From: Paenibacillus sp.
Lineage (GTDB): Bacteria; Bacteroidota; Bacteroidia; Bacteroidales; Muribaculaceae
NCBI GenBank assembly: GCA_023663345.1
Contig: JAMPHR010000004.1
Span: 1 to 64,000 of the forward strand
Direction of reading: 5' to 3'
Length of the DNA: 64,000 nt
Part shown: piece by piece, positions 54,671 to 63,684 of the stretch
Layout of the letters: every line of letters begins with the position of its first letter
How positions within the stretch are numbered: position 1 is the first letter of the stretch
Program-made: the position numbers and the translations under genes
Notes under the pieces: generated by a model
The model's database searches: none
Told to the model about the DNA's origin: nothing
What the model saw: only the letters and a program-made list of their open reading frames with translations

Positions 54671-56064
54671 AGGATCTCTCTTATTTTTTGTTCACGATGC
54701 TGTAGTATCACTCTCACCTGGGGATACAAGCTCTTGATATGCTCGGCTGTATGCTGGGCCGAATACACGCTCCGGTGTTGTCCGCCGGTACATCCGTAGT
54801 TTACTGCCAGAGAAGTGAATCCCCGTTCCAGATAATTTTCCACAGCCTTGTCAACCAACGCATAGCAGGAATTAAGGAATACCGTTATCTCACCTCGTAC
54901 CTCAAGGAAATCTATCACTTCGCGGTCAATGCCGGTAAGGCGTTTATATTCCTCATATCTACCGGGATTATCCATGGCTCTGCAATCAAACACATATCCG
55001 CCTCCATTGCCCGATGGATCTTCCGGAATACCTTTCTTATAGGAGAAACTTGTCACTCTCACAGTCAGTCCGTCATACCTCTCTCCGTTCTCCACGGCAA
55101 CAGGCGAACTCGCCTCGATCATGCGTGGCAACAGGGCATTGAGATACGGATAATCCCCGATTCCCTCATCAAGAAGTGTTTTGAGATTCGCCAACGCCAT
55201 CGGTATGCTCTGCAGGAAATGAGGTTTACGCTCGAATTTTCCCCTTAATCCGTATGCCCCGAGCACCTGCAAGGTCCTTATGAGAGCCATTTCCCTGACT
55301 TCGCGTTTCAGATTGTCAAGGTCGATATCCCTATATCTTCGCGCCTCATCGGCATACGCTTCTATCAACCACTCTCTCTGTTGAGGCGAGAATCCTGCCT
55401 TAGCCTGCCATAGGAAAGATGCGAGATCATAGGAGGCCGGTCCGCGCCGTCCACCCTGAAAGTCGATGAAATACACCTCTCCATCCTTTACCATAACGTT
55501 CCTCGACTGGAAATCCCTCAACATGAACACTCCGCCATCTCCGAGCGACTTATTTTCTACAGCCTTGGCCAGCCTTACGAAATCCTCCTCAAGCAACGGC
55601 TCCATATAAGGCACACCCGAGGTGTTGAGAAAGGAATATTTGAAATAATTCAGATCCCACATCACGGCTTTTCGGTCAAAAGCCTCTACGGGAAAGCACT
55701 TGGAATAATCTATTCCGGCCGATCCCTCATAATGAAATCTGGCCAACATCCTCACCACTTTCTCAAGCATAGCCTCATCATCGCGCATATCAAACAGCGA
55801 ACGGTCTCCAAGATCACTGACAAGATAACTCATGCCATCCTCACTCACGGCCAATACTTCCGGCACCGGAAGTCCGCAACGGTGGAAATGGCGGGCATGG
55901 GAGATAAAAGCCTCATTCTCTTTCGCATCAGTCCCTTCCACACCCACTACGGTCTGCAGACCCGAGATTCTGAAATACCTCCGGCTTGATCCTGCCGGAG
56001 TCAACGGCTCGATCTTCGACGGCGCCGTCCCTGTATATTTAATGTATAATTCTTTCAATTCCAT
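54667..56064 (-). CDS. AmgK-like sugar kinase fused to a RapZ C-terminal-type domain
   Basis: The start at 56064 (MELKELYIKY) was chosen because upstream codons run through the divergent promoter region. Residues 1 to about 320 form an aminoglycoside-phosphotransferase-type kinase (GSSRRYFRISG; LRDFQSRNVMVKDGEVYFIDFQGG), as in the cell-wall recycling kinase AmgK. Residues of about 335-465 match the RapZ C-terminal domain, with YGCTGGQHRSVYSAQHTAEHI as its signature. RapZ senses glucosamine-6-phosphate in E. coli. The fusion may join wall-sugar recycling with amino-sugar sensing (inference). Confidence 0.85.
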   Translation of the reverse strand: MELKELYIKYTGTAPSKIEPLTPAGSSRRYFRISGLQTVVGVEGTDAKENEAFISHARHFHRCGLPVPEVLAVSEDGMSYLVSDLGDRSLFDMRDDEAMLEKVVRMLARFHYEGSAGIDYSKCFPVEAFDRKAVMWDLNYFKYSFLNTSGVPYMEPLLEEDFVRLAKAVENKSLGDGGVFMLRDFQSRNVMVKDGEVYFIDFQGGRRGPASYDLASFLWQAKAGFSPQQREWLIEAYADEARRYRDIDLDNLKREVREMALIRTLQVLGAYGLRGKFERKPHFLQSIPMALANLKTLLDEGIGDYPYLNALLPRMIEASSPVAVENGERYDGLTVRVTSFSYKKGIPEDPSGNGGGYVFDCRAMDNPGRYEEYKRLTGIDREVIDFLEVRGEITVFLNSCYALVDKAVENYLERGFTSLAVNYGCTGGQHRSVYSAQHTAEHIKSLYPQVRVILQHREQKIREIL

Positions 56065-56100
56065 AGGACAAAAATACGTAGAATTAGTTAAATTTGCAAT

Positions 56101-56859
56101 GTGGAAACTATCACCAATAATGTATGCAAGTTTGTAGCCTCGCTCGACGAGCGTAAACACCGCCGTCGCGAAGGGGCTTTCAAGGCCGAGGGCACCAAAT
56201 GCGTTCTCGACACGATCGATCATTTCTCACTGCGAAACCTCTTTGCTACCGCCGAGTGGCTGGAAAGCCATCCCGACATAGCATCACGGCAAGAATCCTT
56301 TCAGGCATCCCGCTCCGATCTTAGGAAAATGTCGTCGCTCACAACTCCATCCGACGTCATTGCAGTCTATGACATCCCCAATCGTCCGTTCGACAACCAT
56401 GCTGCCGAAAGAAATCTTGTAGTTGCACTCGACACCATCCAGGATCCAGGCAATCTCGGTACCATTATCCGTGTGGCCGACTGGTATGGCATCACCACTA
56501 TAATATGTTCCCGCGAGACGGCCGACTGCTATGCCCCCAAGGTGATACAGGCCACTATGGGATCCATTTCGCGCGTGTCGCTCCACTACGGCGATTTGCC
56601 CGGGATGATACGGGAGATGGGTTGCGGAAAAGTCTACGGCACATTTCTCGACGGCGAGGACATCGACAGCGTACAGCTCTCATCGTCAGGTATTATCGTG
56701 ATTGGCAACGAAGGCAATGGTATATCCGATCCGGTGGCATCCACAGTCACCCGCCGGCTCACTATACCATCATTCCCGCCCGACCGTCCCACCGGCGAAT
56801 CCCTAAATGCGGCTATCGCCACAGCCATAACCATCTCAAAATTCCGCTCATCACGATGA
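56101..56859 (+). CDS. TrmH/SpoU-family RNA 2'-O-methyltransferase
   Basis: Starting at GTG, the product has a short substrate-binding region (RKHRRREGAFKAEGTKCVLD), then the SPOUT knot: LDTIQDPGNLGTIIRVADWYG near residue 105, IIVIGNEGNGIS near 198 and LTIPSFP...ESLNAAIATAI. It is expected to methylate a ribose in tRNA or 23S rRNA; the target cannot be told. No in-frame ATG is available near the start. Its stop overlaps the radA start. Confidence 0.88.
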   Translation: METITNNVCKFVASLDERKHRRREGAFKAEGTKCVLDTIDHFSLRNLFATAEWLESHPDIASRQESFQASRSDLRKMSSLTTPSDVIAVYDIPNRPFDNHAAERNLVVALDTIQDPGNLGTIIRVADWYGITTIICSRETADCYAPKVIQATMGSISRVSLHYGDLPGMIREMGCGKVYGTFLDGEDIDSVQLSSSGIIVIGNEGNGISDPVASTVTRRLTIPSFPPDRPTGESLNAAIATAITISKFRSSR

Positions 56860-58223
56860 AGACAGCCAAGACAGTGTGGTTCTGCAATAGTTGCGGAGCC
56901 GAATCGCCCAAATGGGCCGGACGGTGCCCCGCCTGTGGCGAATGGAACACCATGGTGGAGGAAAAAGTACGTCCCGAGAAAAAGGCCCGCTCTCTCGGAC
57001 CGTCAGCCTCACGGAAGTCTACTCCGGTGGCTGTATCCGAAATCACCACCGATGACGAGCCACGCATCAAGATGCCGTCAGCCGAACTCAACCGTGTGCT
57101 TGGCGGAGGCCTCGTGCCCGGAAGCATAATCCTCATAGGTGGAGAACCGGGTATAGGCAAATCCACACTCGTCCTGCAAAACATTCTCTCCATCAAGTCG
57201 CGCACCATCCTCTACGTCTCGGGCGAGGAAAGCGCCAAGCAGATAAAAATGCGAGCCGACCGCATAGGCCGTCCCAGCGACAATGTGTTCATCGTATGCG
57301 AAACCTCCTTGCAGAACATCGAAGAGCACATCGAAAAGATCAATCCTGGCCTCCTGATAGTGGATTCCATACAGACCATAGCCTCCGATGAACTCGAATC
57401 CGTGGCTGGAAGCGTGTCACAGGTGCGTGAATGTGCCTCCCGCCTGCTCAAATACGCCAAGGAATCATCCGTCCCGGTCATGCTCATCGGCCATATCACC
57501 AAGGACGGCAACCTGGCCGGCCCTAAGGTACTCGAACACATCGTAGACGCCGTCCTGCACTTCGAGGGTGACGGTCAGCACATCTACCGCCTGTTGCGGG
57601 CTATAAAAAACCGCTTCGGCTCCACATCCGAGCTCGGCATCTACGAGATGTGCCAGCGAGGACTCCGCGAGGTCAAGAACCCCTCCGAGATGCTGCTGTC
57701 CACCCACACCGATGAAGACCTCTCGGGCATAGCCGTCGGAGTGACCATGGAAGGGATACGCTCATTCCTTATCGAAGTCCAGGCCCTTGTCTCCACCGCC
57801 GCCTACGGCACCCCGCAACGGTCGGTCAACGGATTCGACTCCAAACGCATGAACATGCTCCTCGCCGTACTCGAAAAACGTGCCGGATTCAAGCTCGCCG
57901 CCAAGGACGTGTTCCTCAACATAGCCGGAGGTCTCAAGGTCAACGATCCCGCCATCGACCTCGCTGTCATAAGCGCCATCCTGTCAAGCAACATCGACAT
58001 CCCCATCCCCCACACCACCTGCATCACCGGCGAGGTGGGCCTCTCGGGCGAAATCCGCCCCGTGGGACGCATCGAGCAACGCATACGCGAAGCCGAAAAA
58101 CTCGGCATGGACACCATACTCATCCCGCGCGGCAACCTCAAAGGTATCGACACCTCCTCCTTCAACATCCGCATCATCGAAATCGCCAAAGTCGAAGAAG
58201 CCCTCCGCACCCTCTTCGCCTGA
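56856..58223 (+). CDS. radA: DNA repair protein RadA
   Basis: The ATG at 56856 overlaps the methyltransferase stop. Residues of about 10-28 form a four-cysteine zinc finger (CNSCGAESPKWAGRCPACGEW). Walker A is GGEPGIGKST near residue 97, the KNRFGS motif lies near 253, and a Lon-protease-like C-terminal domain completes the 455 residues. RadA drives branch migration in RecA-mediated recombination. Confidence 0.96.
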   Translation: MKTAKTVWFCNSCGAESPKWAGRCPACGEWNTMVEEKVRPEKKARSLGPSASRKSTPVAVSEITTDDEPRIKMPSAELNRVLGGGLVPGSIILIGGEPGIGKSTLVLQNILSIKSRTILYVSGEESAKQIKMRADRIGRPSDNVFIVCETSLQNIEEHIEKINPGLLIVDSIQTIASDELESVAGSVSQVRECASRLLKYAKESSVPVMLIGHITKDGNLAGPKVLEHIVDAVLHFEGDGQHIYRLLRAIKNRFGSTSELGIYEMCQRGLREVKNPSEMLLSTHTDEDLSGIAVGVTMEGIRSFLIEVQALVSTAAYGTPQRSVNGFDSKRMNMLLAVLEKRAGFKLAAKDVFLNIAGGLKVNDPAIDLAVISAILSSNIDIPIPHTTCITGEVGLSGEIRPVGRIEQRIREAEKLGMDTILIPRGNLKGIDTSSFNIRIIEIAKVEEALRTLFA

Positions 58224-58237
58224 ACGCTACTGCCCTG

Positions 58238-58834
58238 CTATCCGGCCATATTGTCGGAAAATACCGACCCGGCGGCAACGATAAATATTATATACCTCTC
58301 GTCCACATTACGGCCGAGCTTCTCACGCAATATATCGAGAAGCTTGGCCTTACGTTTTTTCACCGTGATCTCAGCCACGTTCAGCATCTCGGCAATCTCG
58401 ACATTCCTTAGCCCCTGCTCGAAACTCAATTCAAAGACCGTCTTATACTTTTCAGGAAGAGAAGCTACTATCGAGAATATCTCCACATACACATTCTGCT
58501 CAATCATAGCGAGAGACACATCCTCAGCCTCATCAGCGCTAAGCATCCCATGCTCGGCATAGCGCTTGCTCAGATCATCCCTCCTTATCAACATCAGCGC
58601 ATTGTTGCGCACAGCCGTCAGCAACCATCCGCGCCACTGCTCCACATCCTTCAGTTCCGAACGTCTCATGTACACATTCATCACAGCTTCCTGCACGCAG
58701 TCCTCAGCCATGTAAGCCAATTGAGGCCCGAGCACACGCAAGGCATAGAACAACAGGCGCGGATACAGCACCGAATAGAACGGCTTCATCCGGCCCGCTT
58801 GAAACGACTTGAATATATGTTGAAAATCAGTCAC
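58238..58834 (-). CDS. ECF-type RNA polymerase sigma factor
   Basis: Region 2 (FYSVLYPRLLFYALRVLG...AEDCVQEAVMNVYMRR) and region 4 (LPEKYKTVFELSFEQGLRNVEIAEMLNVAEITVKKRKAKL) define an ECF sigma factor. I prefer the GTG start at 58834 (198 aa). A strong -7 element, TAACTTTG, lies at 58862-58855, so the longer ATG frame starting at 58906 would begin upstream of its own transcript. The gene is divergent from the FecR gene and likely directs the SusC/D genes. It ends 14 bases from radA, tail to tail. Confidence 0.85.
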   Translation of the reverse strand: MTDFQHIFKSFQAGRMKPFYSVLYPRLLFYALRVLGPQLAYMAEDCVQEAVMNVYMRRSELKDVEQWRGWLLTAVRNNALMLIRRDDLSKRYAEHGMLSADEAEDVSLAMIEQNVYVEIFSIVASLPEKYKTVFELSFEQGLRNVEIAEMLNVAEITVKKRKAKLLDILREKLGRNVDERYIIFIVAAGSVFSDNMAG

Positions 58835-58854
58835 GGCATTATTGATTATGGATG

Positions 58855-58862
58855 CAAAGTTA
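58855..58862 (-). promoter_or_regulatory. -7 element of the ECF sigma gene
   Basis: TAACTTTG, followed 20 bases later by the GTG start at 58834. The -33 region is poorly matched. It decides the start codon of the sigma gene. Confidence 0.6.
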
Positions 58863-58949
58863 GCTCTTTTGACAAATTTTTCACTAAAAATTAAATTTTT
58901 ATTCAAAAAAGTGTATACTTTTTGACACCTCGAGCATGTAAGTAATAAA

Positions 58950-60125
58950 ATGTATCAATCAGCAATGGACAGAATCAGCTTTCTCATATTAAAGCAACTC
59001 ACCTCCTCCCTCTCCGCTCAAGAGACAGCCGAGCTACAGGCATGGATGGACAGCTCTCCTGCCCGTCGCGCCTTAGCCGAAAGACTGCTTGACCCAACAG
59101 CGCTCGATGAAGAGTATGCGGGCGAGAAGCGCGTCAACTGGCGTCGCCCTGCCCGTGACATGGAGATGAGGATATCTGCCTTGCAAGCCTCACGCACCCG
59201 TCGTCGGCTCATACTCTCATCGGCAGCCGCCATTGCAGCAGTCATCATCGGCATCGCATTGTGGATCCTGTTGCCAGGTCAACGCATTGACCTTACCACA
59301 GGACCCGGCCACACGACTTCAGTAATAATGTCGATCGATGACATCATCCCCGGCCACACGGGAGCCATATACCGAAGCGCCAACGGCAGTGCGATCACAC
59401 TCAACGCCTCCGACACATCCATAGTAGCCAACCGGCTCATGGCCTCAAGTCATTGCTCGGCCTCCCGCCCTTCCGACGACCTGAGCCTTGAAGTGGGACG
59501 CGGACGTGAATTCAAGATCATACTTGAGGACTCCACCGTAGTATGGCTCAACTCCGAATCCACCCTCCGTTACCCCGAGTCATTTGCCTCCGATTCCCGC
59601 AGGGTCTCAGTAACAGGCGAAGCATATTTCGAAGTGAGACCTGATAAGTCTCGGCCATTCTATGTCGAGTCTGGAGGACAATCCATACGTGTCTACGGTA
59701 CTACTTTCAACGTGCGTGGCTACCCCGATGAGGATGCTATACTCACCACTCTCGAGACAGGTAGCGTTGCGATTTCAGCCTCCGGACGCGAAAATGCCGA
59801 ACTGTACCTCTCGCCGGGTCACCAATCGAGATTCGACAAGACCGATGAGGAAGTCACCATGAAAACTGTAAATCCCGAGATCGTCACCGGATGGAGACAC
59901 GGCAAATTCGTGTTTGAGGAAACACCCCTCTCAACCATTATGCGCGACCTCAGCCGATGGTACGACTTCGAATACGAGTTTGCCGACCCATCGGTCAAAG
60001 AGATCATATTCATGGGATCCGTCTCCCGATATTCCGACTTCCGCACCATCATAAGCATACTTGAGGATAGTGGCGAAGTTCGCTTCTCCATCCGCGACAA
60101 CAAGGTAATAATCTCACATAAATAG
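58950..60125 (+). CDS. FecR-family anti-sigma factor
   Basis: The N-terminal 80 cytoplasmic residues (ILKQLTSSLSAQETAELQAWMDSS) bind the sigma factor in this family. A transmembrane helix follows (LILSSAAAIAAVIIGIALWIL, about 90-110). The periplasmic part has the FecR domain (LSLEVGRGREFKIILEDSTVVWLNSESTLRYPESF) and a C-terminal domain (PLSTIMRDLSRWYDFEYEFAD) of the DUF4974 type. It probably receives the signal from the STN domain of the adjacent SusC. Start at 58950 or at Met 6. Confidence 0.92.
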   Translation: MYQSAMDRISFLILKQLTSSLSAQETAELQAWMDSSPARRALAERLLDPTALDEEYAGEKRVNWRRPARDMEMRISALQASRTRRRLILSSAAAIAAVIIGIALWILLPGQRIDLTTGPGHTTSVIMSIDDIIPGHTGAIYRSANGSAITLNASDTSIVANRLMASSHCSASRPSDDLSLEVGRGREFKIILEDSTVVWLNSESTLRYPESFASDSRRVSVTGEAYFEVRPDKSRPFYVESGGQSIRVYGTTFNVRGYPDEDAILTTLETGSVAISASGRENAELYLSPGHQSRFDKTDEEVTMKTVNPEIVTGWRHGKFVFEETPLSTIMRDLSRWYDFEYEFADPSVKEIIFMGSVSRYSDFRTIISILEDSGEVRFSIRDNKVIISHK

Positions 60126-60147
60126 TCTCACTAATCAATCATTACAC

Positions 60148-63100
60148 ATGAAACGACAAGTCATTTTGCTCGTGACGGCCATCATTGTGTCCTCACTATC
60201 GGCTTTGGCCCAAAGCTACAGTGCGACATTCCACAATGCCGGCCCCACCGAAGCCATGGCGATCCTAAGGAAAGCCACCGGCCACGATTTCGTCTACCAG
60301 AAATCACTGCTTGAATCCAACGGCAACCATGTCAACGGAGAATACAAAGACATTTCTCTCAACGACCTGTTGGATAAGACTATCGTCGATCAGCTCAACA
60401 TGAGCTATAAAGTCACCGGCAATACCGTTACCATCAATAAAGCCAATGTGCAGACCAATGCCGTCAAACGTAAGATCTCCGGCACCGTGGTCGATGAAGA
60501 TGACACACCGATGCCGGGTGCCACCGTAACAATAGAAGGCACTCAAAACATTGTGGCGACAGATATTGACGGCAAATTCGCCATTGATGTAAACGCAATC
60601 AATCCCACACTCTCTGTCAGCTATATAGGAATGAAGCCCTATGACATGAAGCTCACGGCTGAAAACACTAAAAAGCCCCTCAGAATAGTGCTTCAGACCA
60701 ATGCCTCAATAATGAATGAAGTTGTAGTGACCGGCTATCAGGAAGTAAAGAAAGAAAAAATGACAGGCTCAGTCACCACAATTTCGGCAGAAAAACTTGC
60801 CGAACGCTACACACCTAATCTTCTCAACAATCTGGAGGGACGTGTAGCAGGTTTGTCCACTTATGGAGGACAAGCTGTGATCCGCGGTGTCGGTTCCTTG
60901 CACGGCTCGTCATCACCTCTTCTCGTTGTGGACGGACTGCCCGTTGAAAGCAGCATCTCCGATCTTAATCCTTACGACATCATGAGTGTGAACATACTTA
61001 AGGACGCTGCCGCCTCCGCTATCTATGGCGCACGTGCCGCCAATGGCATTATAGTCGTCACAACTAAAAATGCACGTACAAAAGGGAAAATCGACATAGG
61101 ATTCTCCACCGATATCACCGTATATGAAAACCGTAATGTAGATTATTCCGACAACTTCTACATGACTCCTGAACAGCAAGTAAATGCCGAGGCAGAATAT
61201 TACGACTATTACTTTAACAGCGGCTCCATATCCGATCCATTGGGCCTGACTAAATCAGCCATCGAGCAAGGCAACCAGATTTCACCGATAAGATACGGAT
61301 ATTATGAACTCGCATCGGGCAACATCTCACAAGAAGAACTTGACTCACGTCTCAATCAGTTAAAAAGCAACAATTTCGCTCGTGATTATGCAGATGCCGT
61401 ATATCGCCGTCAAGTAATACAGCAATACAACCTGTCACTGCGCGGCTCCAACGACAAGATGCGCAACAACCTTGTAATCAACTACCGCCATAATAACAAC
61501 GGTATGATTAACAGCAATGACAACCGTCTGAACATTTCATACAAAGGGAGCTTCGATTTAGCCAAATGGCTTACTGTCACCGCAGGAATCAACGGGATAT
61601 ATGACAGCAGCAAACAAGCCGGCGATGACTCTACCGCCGATTATACCAATATATGGTCACTTCCCGCATATACACCATTTTACAACACCGATGGCACACG
61701 TCGCACGCAATACTACGCATACAGCGGTAATGAATATTGGACAGGACAAGAGGGGATGGAGGATCTTGGCGTGGATATTATCAACGAACTTTATGCCAAT
61801 GTACGCCACACACGTCGCCAGAACATGCGTTACCATGCCGACCTGCTTTTCATGATTATACCCGGGCTGACTGCCAACGCACAGTTCACATATGAAGTGG
61901 AAAATACACAAATAAAATGGGAGGCCGATAAAACAAGCCACGCAGCCCGGTCAATACGCAACGGTTACGCCTACAAGGACAAAAACGGCAACATCACGCG
62001 ATACGTCCCAGAAAACGGCGGCATGATGCAAACCACCAACCGCAACGGTAACTACTGGACAGTCCGCGGCCAACTTAACTACAACCGTATTTTCTGGAAT
62101 AAACACGAAATCACGGCTATCGCCGGATTGGAATTCCGCGACACGAAAAACACAGGTGTGCACTCACTCGCCATAGGATATGACGACCAATTACAGTCGA
62201 CATTCACCAACACTACCGGTTTCGACACGCTTGCCAACCTGGACTATGCTCCATACTTCATATGCTCCACCCGGACAAGCACAAGCTCAATGTATCCTGC
62301 CAAATCAATGCTCTATATGGACTATTTTCAGAATGCTCTCGGTATTGATGTGGAAAAGCATCACCGATATGCCTCCGGGTATGCAAACCTGACCTACACT
62401 TTCGATGACCGTTACAATATCTTCGGATCTTACCGAAAAGACTACGCCGATGTGTATGGATTAAACTCCAAGTTCAGAGGCCAGCCACTGTGGTCAACCG
62501 GCATAGGCTGGAACATTCACAACGAATCGTTCATACACGACATGACATGGCTTAATTTCCTAAAACTCCGTTTCAGCTACGGTGTTACAGGTAATATATA
62601 TCAGGATGCAAATAGTTTCATGACAGCTACCACCACCGACATCAACTCGATAACCAAGCAGCCTGAGGCCCGCGTGAAGAGTCCGGCCAATCCTTACCTA
62701 CGATGGGAAAAGAACCGTACAACCAATTTAGGTGTGGATTACAGTTTCCTGAACTACCGTCTGCGCGGATCATTGGATTATTACATCAAAAAAGGTGAGG
62801 ATATATTCGCCCAGCGCACGCTCGACCCGACATCGGGCTTCGCGTCAATGAATGGAAATGTGGCCTCAATACGTAATCGAGGTATTGAAGTAGCCATCGC
62901 CTATGATTGGATTCGTCCAAGCAAAGGAAAAGGTTTCGGATGGACTACAAGTCTCACATTATCTCATAACAAGAATATTGTCACCAATGTCGAAACTCCG
63001 GCCAAATCCGCGTCACAGCTTCTTAACACTCCATTCAAGACAGGCTATCCTGTATCAGCAATCTGGAGCTACCGCTTCGCCGGCATCGGAGATCAACCGG

Positions 63101-63681
63101 GAGAAGAAGGTCAGCTTTTGTGGTACAGCGATGAGGAGGGCAACAGACAGCATCGCGTGTCTTCATTGGCCCCATCCATACTTGAGTATTCGGGACAACG
63201 TGATCCCAAATTGATTATGGGCATGGAAAACACGTTGACTTGGAACGGCCTGCGCCTTGGTGTCACCATGGTATACTATGGCGGACATAAAATGAGAGCA
63301 CTCGCCGAAACCGAAATGTGGGGAATCCCCGACAGCCCGATATCCTCATATTTTTTGAACGCATGGACTCCTGACAACCATACCTCCACCCCGGGATTCG
63401 GACAATACGGAAGCGTGAGCAACTCCATGATATGCTCGGAGGCATACTACTCAAACGCGGCCGTAAGGGATGCCGATTTCCTGAAAATACGTAATATCAC
63501 GCTCAGTTATGACCTTCCCGCACGTTGGCTCCGCCACGCAGGCATATCAGGATGTCAACTGCGCATGCAACTCAATGAGCCGAAAGCTCTTTGGACAAAA
63601 AACAAACTCGGCATCGACCCTGAGACACTCAGCATACGCGGACGCAGCTCATACGTATTCGGGCTTAACTTAAATCTCTAA
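60148..63681 (+). CDS. SusC-family TonB-dependent transporter with STN signalling domain
   Basis: The 1177-residue product has a signal peptide (cleaved near ALAQSYS) and an N-terminal STN domain of about 25-100 (FHNAGPTEAMAILRKATGHDFVYQ). A carboxypeptidase-like domain follows (ISGTVVDEDDTPMPGATV...DIDGKFAID), then a plug (GSVTTISAEKLAER...VLKDAAASAIYGARAANGIIVVTTK) and a 22-strand barrel. STN domains relay occupancy to FecR. The imported substrate is unknown. The SusD partner follows immediately. Confidence 0.95.
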   Translation: MKRQVILLVTAIIVSSLSALAQSYSATFHNAGPTEAMAILRKATGHDFVYQKSLLESNGNHVNGEYKDISLNDLLDKTIVDQLNMSYKVTGNTVTINKANVQTNAVKRKISGTVVDEDDTPMPGATVTIEGTQNIVATDIDGKFAIDVNAINPTLSVSYIGMKPYDMKLTAENTKKPLRIVLQTNASIMNEVVVTGYQEVKKEKMTGSVTTISAEKLAERYTPNLLNNLEGRVAGLSTYGGQAVIRGVGSLHGSSSPLLVVDGLPVESSISDLNPYDIMSVNILKDAAASAIYGARAANGIIVVTTKNARTKGKIDIGFSTDITVYENRNVDYSDNFYMTPEQQVNAEAEYYDYYFNSGSISDPLGLTKSAIEQGNQISPIRYGYYELASGNISQEELDSRLNQLKSNNFARDYADAVYRRQVIQQYNLSLRGSNDKMRNNLVINYRHNNNGMINSNDNRLNISYKGSFDLAKWLTVTAGINGIYDSSKQAGDDSTADYTNIWSLPAYTPFYNTDGTRRTQYYAYSGNEYWTGQEGMEDLGVDIINELYANVRHTRRQNMRYHADLLFMIIPGLTANAQFTYEVENTQIKWEADKTSHAARSIRNGYAYKDKNGNITRYVPENGGMMQTTNRNGNYWTVRGQLNYNRIFWNKHEITAIAGLEFRDTKNTGVHSLAIGYDDQLQSTFTNTTGFDTLANLDYAPYFICSTRTSTSSMYPAKSMLYMDYFQNALGIDVEKHHRYASGYANLTYTFDDRYNIFGSYRKDYADVYGLNSKFRGQPLWSTGIGWNIHNESFIHDMTWLNFLKLRFSYGVTGNIYQDANSFMTATTTDINSITKQPEARVKSPANPYLRWEKNRTTNLGVDYSFLNYRLRGSLDYYIKKGEDIFAQRTLDPTSGFASMNGNVASIRNRGIEVAIAYDWIRPSKGKGFGWTTSLTLSHNKNIVTNVETPAKSASQLLNTPFKTGYPVSAIWSYRFAGIGDQPGEEGQLLWYSDEEGNRQHRVSSLAPSILEYSGQRDPKLIMGMENTLTWNGLRLGVTMVYYGGHKMRALAETEMWGIPDSPISSYFLNAWTPDNHTSTPGFGQYGSVSNSMICSEAYYSNAAVRDADFLKIRNITLSYDLPARWLRHAGISGCQLRMQLNEPKALWTKNKLGIDPETLSIRGRSSYVFGLNLNL

Positions 63682-63684
63682 ACT

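Noticed and set aside
56089..56096. TAAATTTG as promoter of the TrmH-family gene
   Set aside because: It lies almost on the GTG start with no -33 partner, so transcription would start inside the gene; probably chance.
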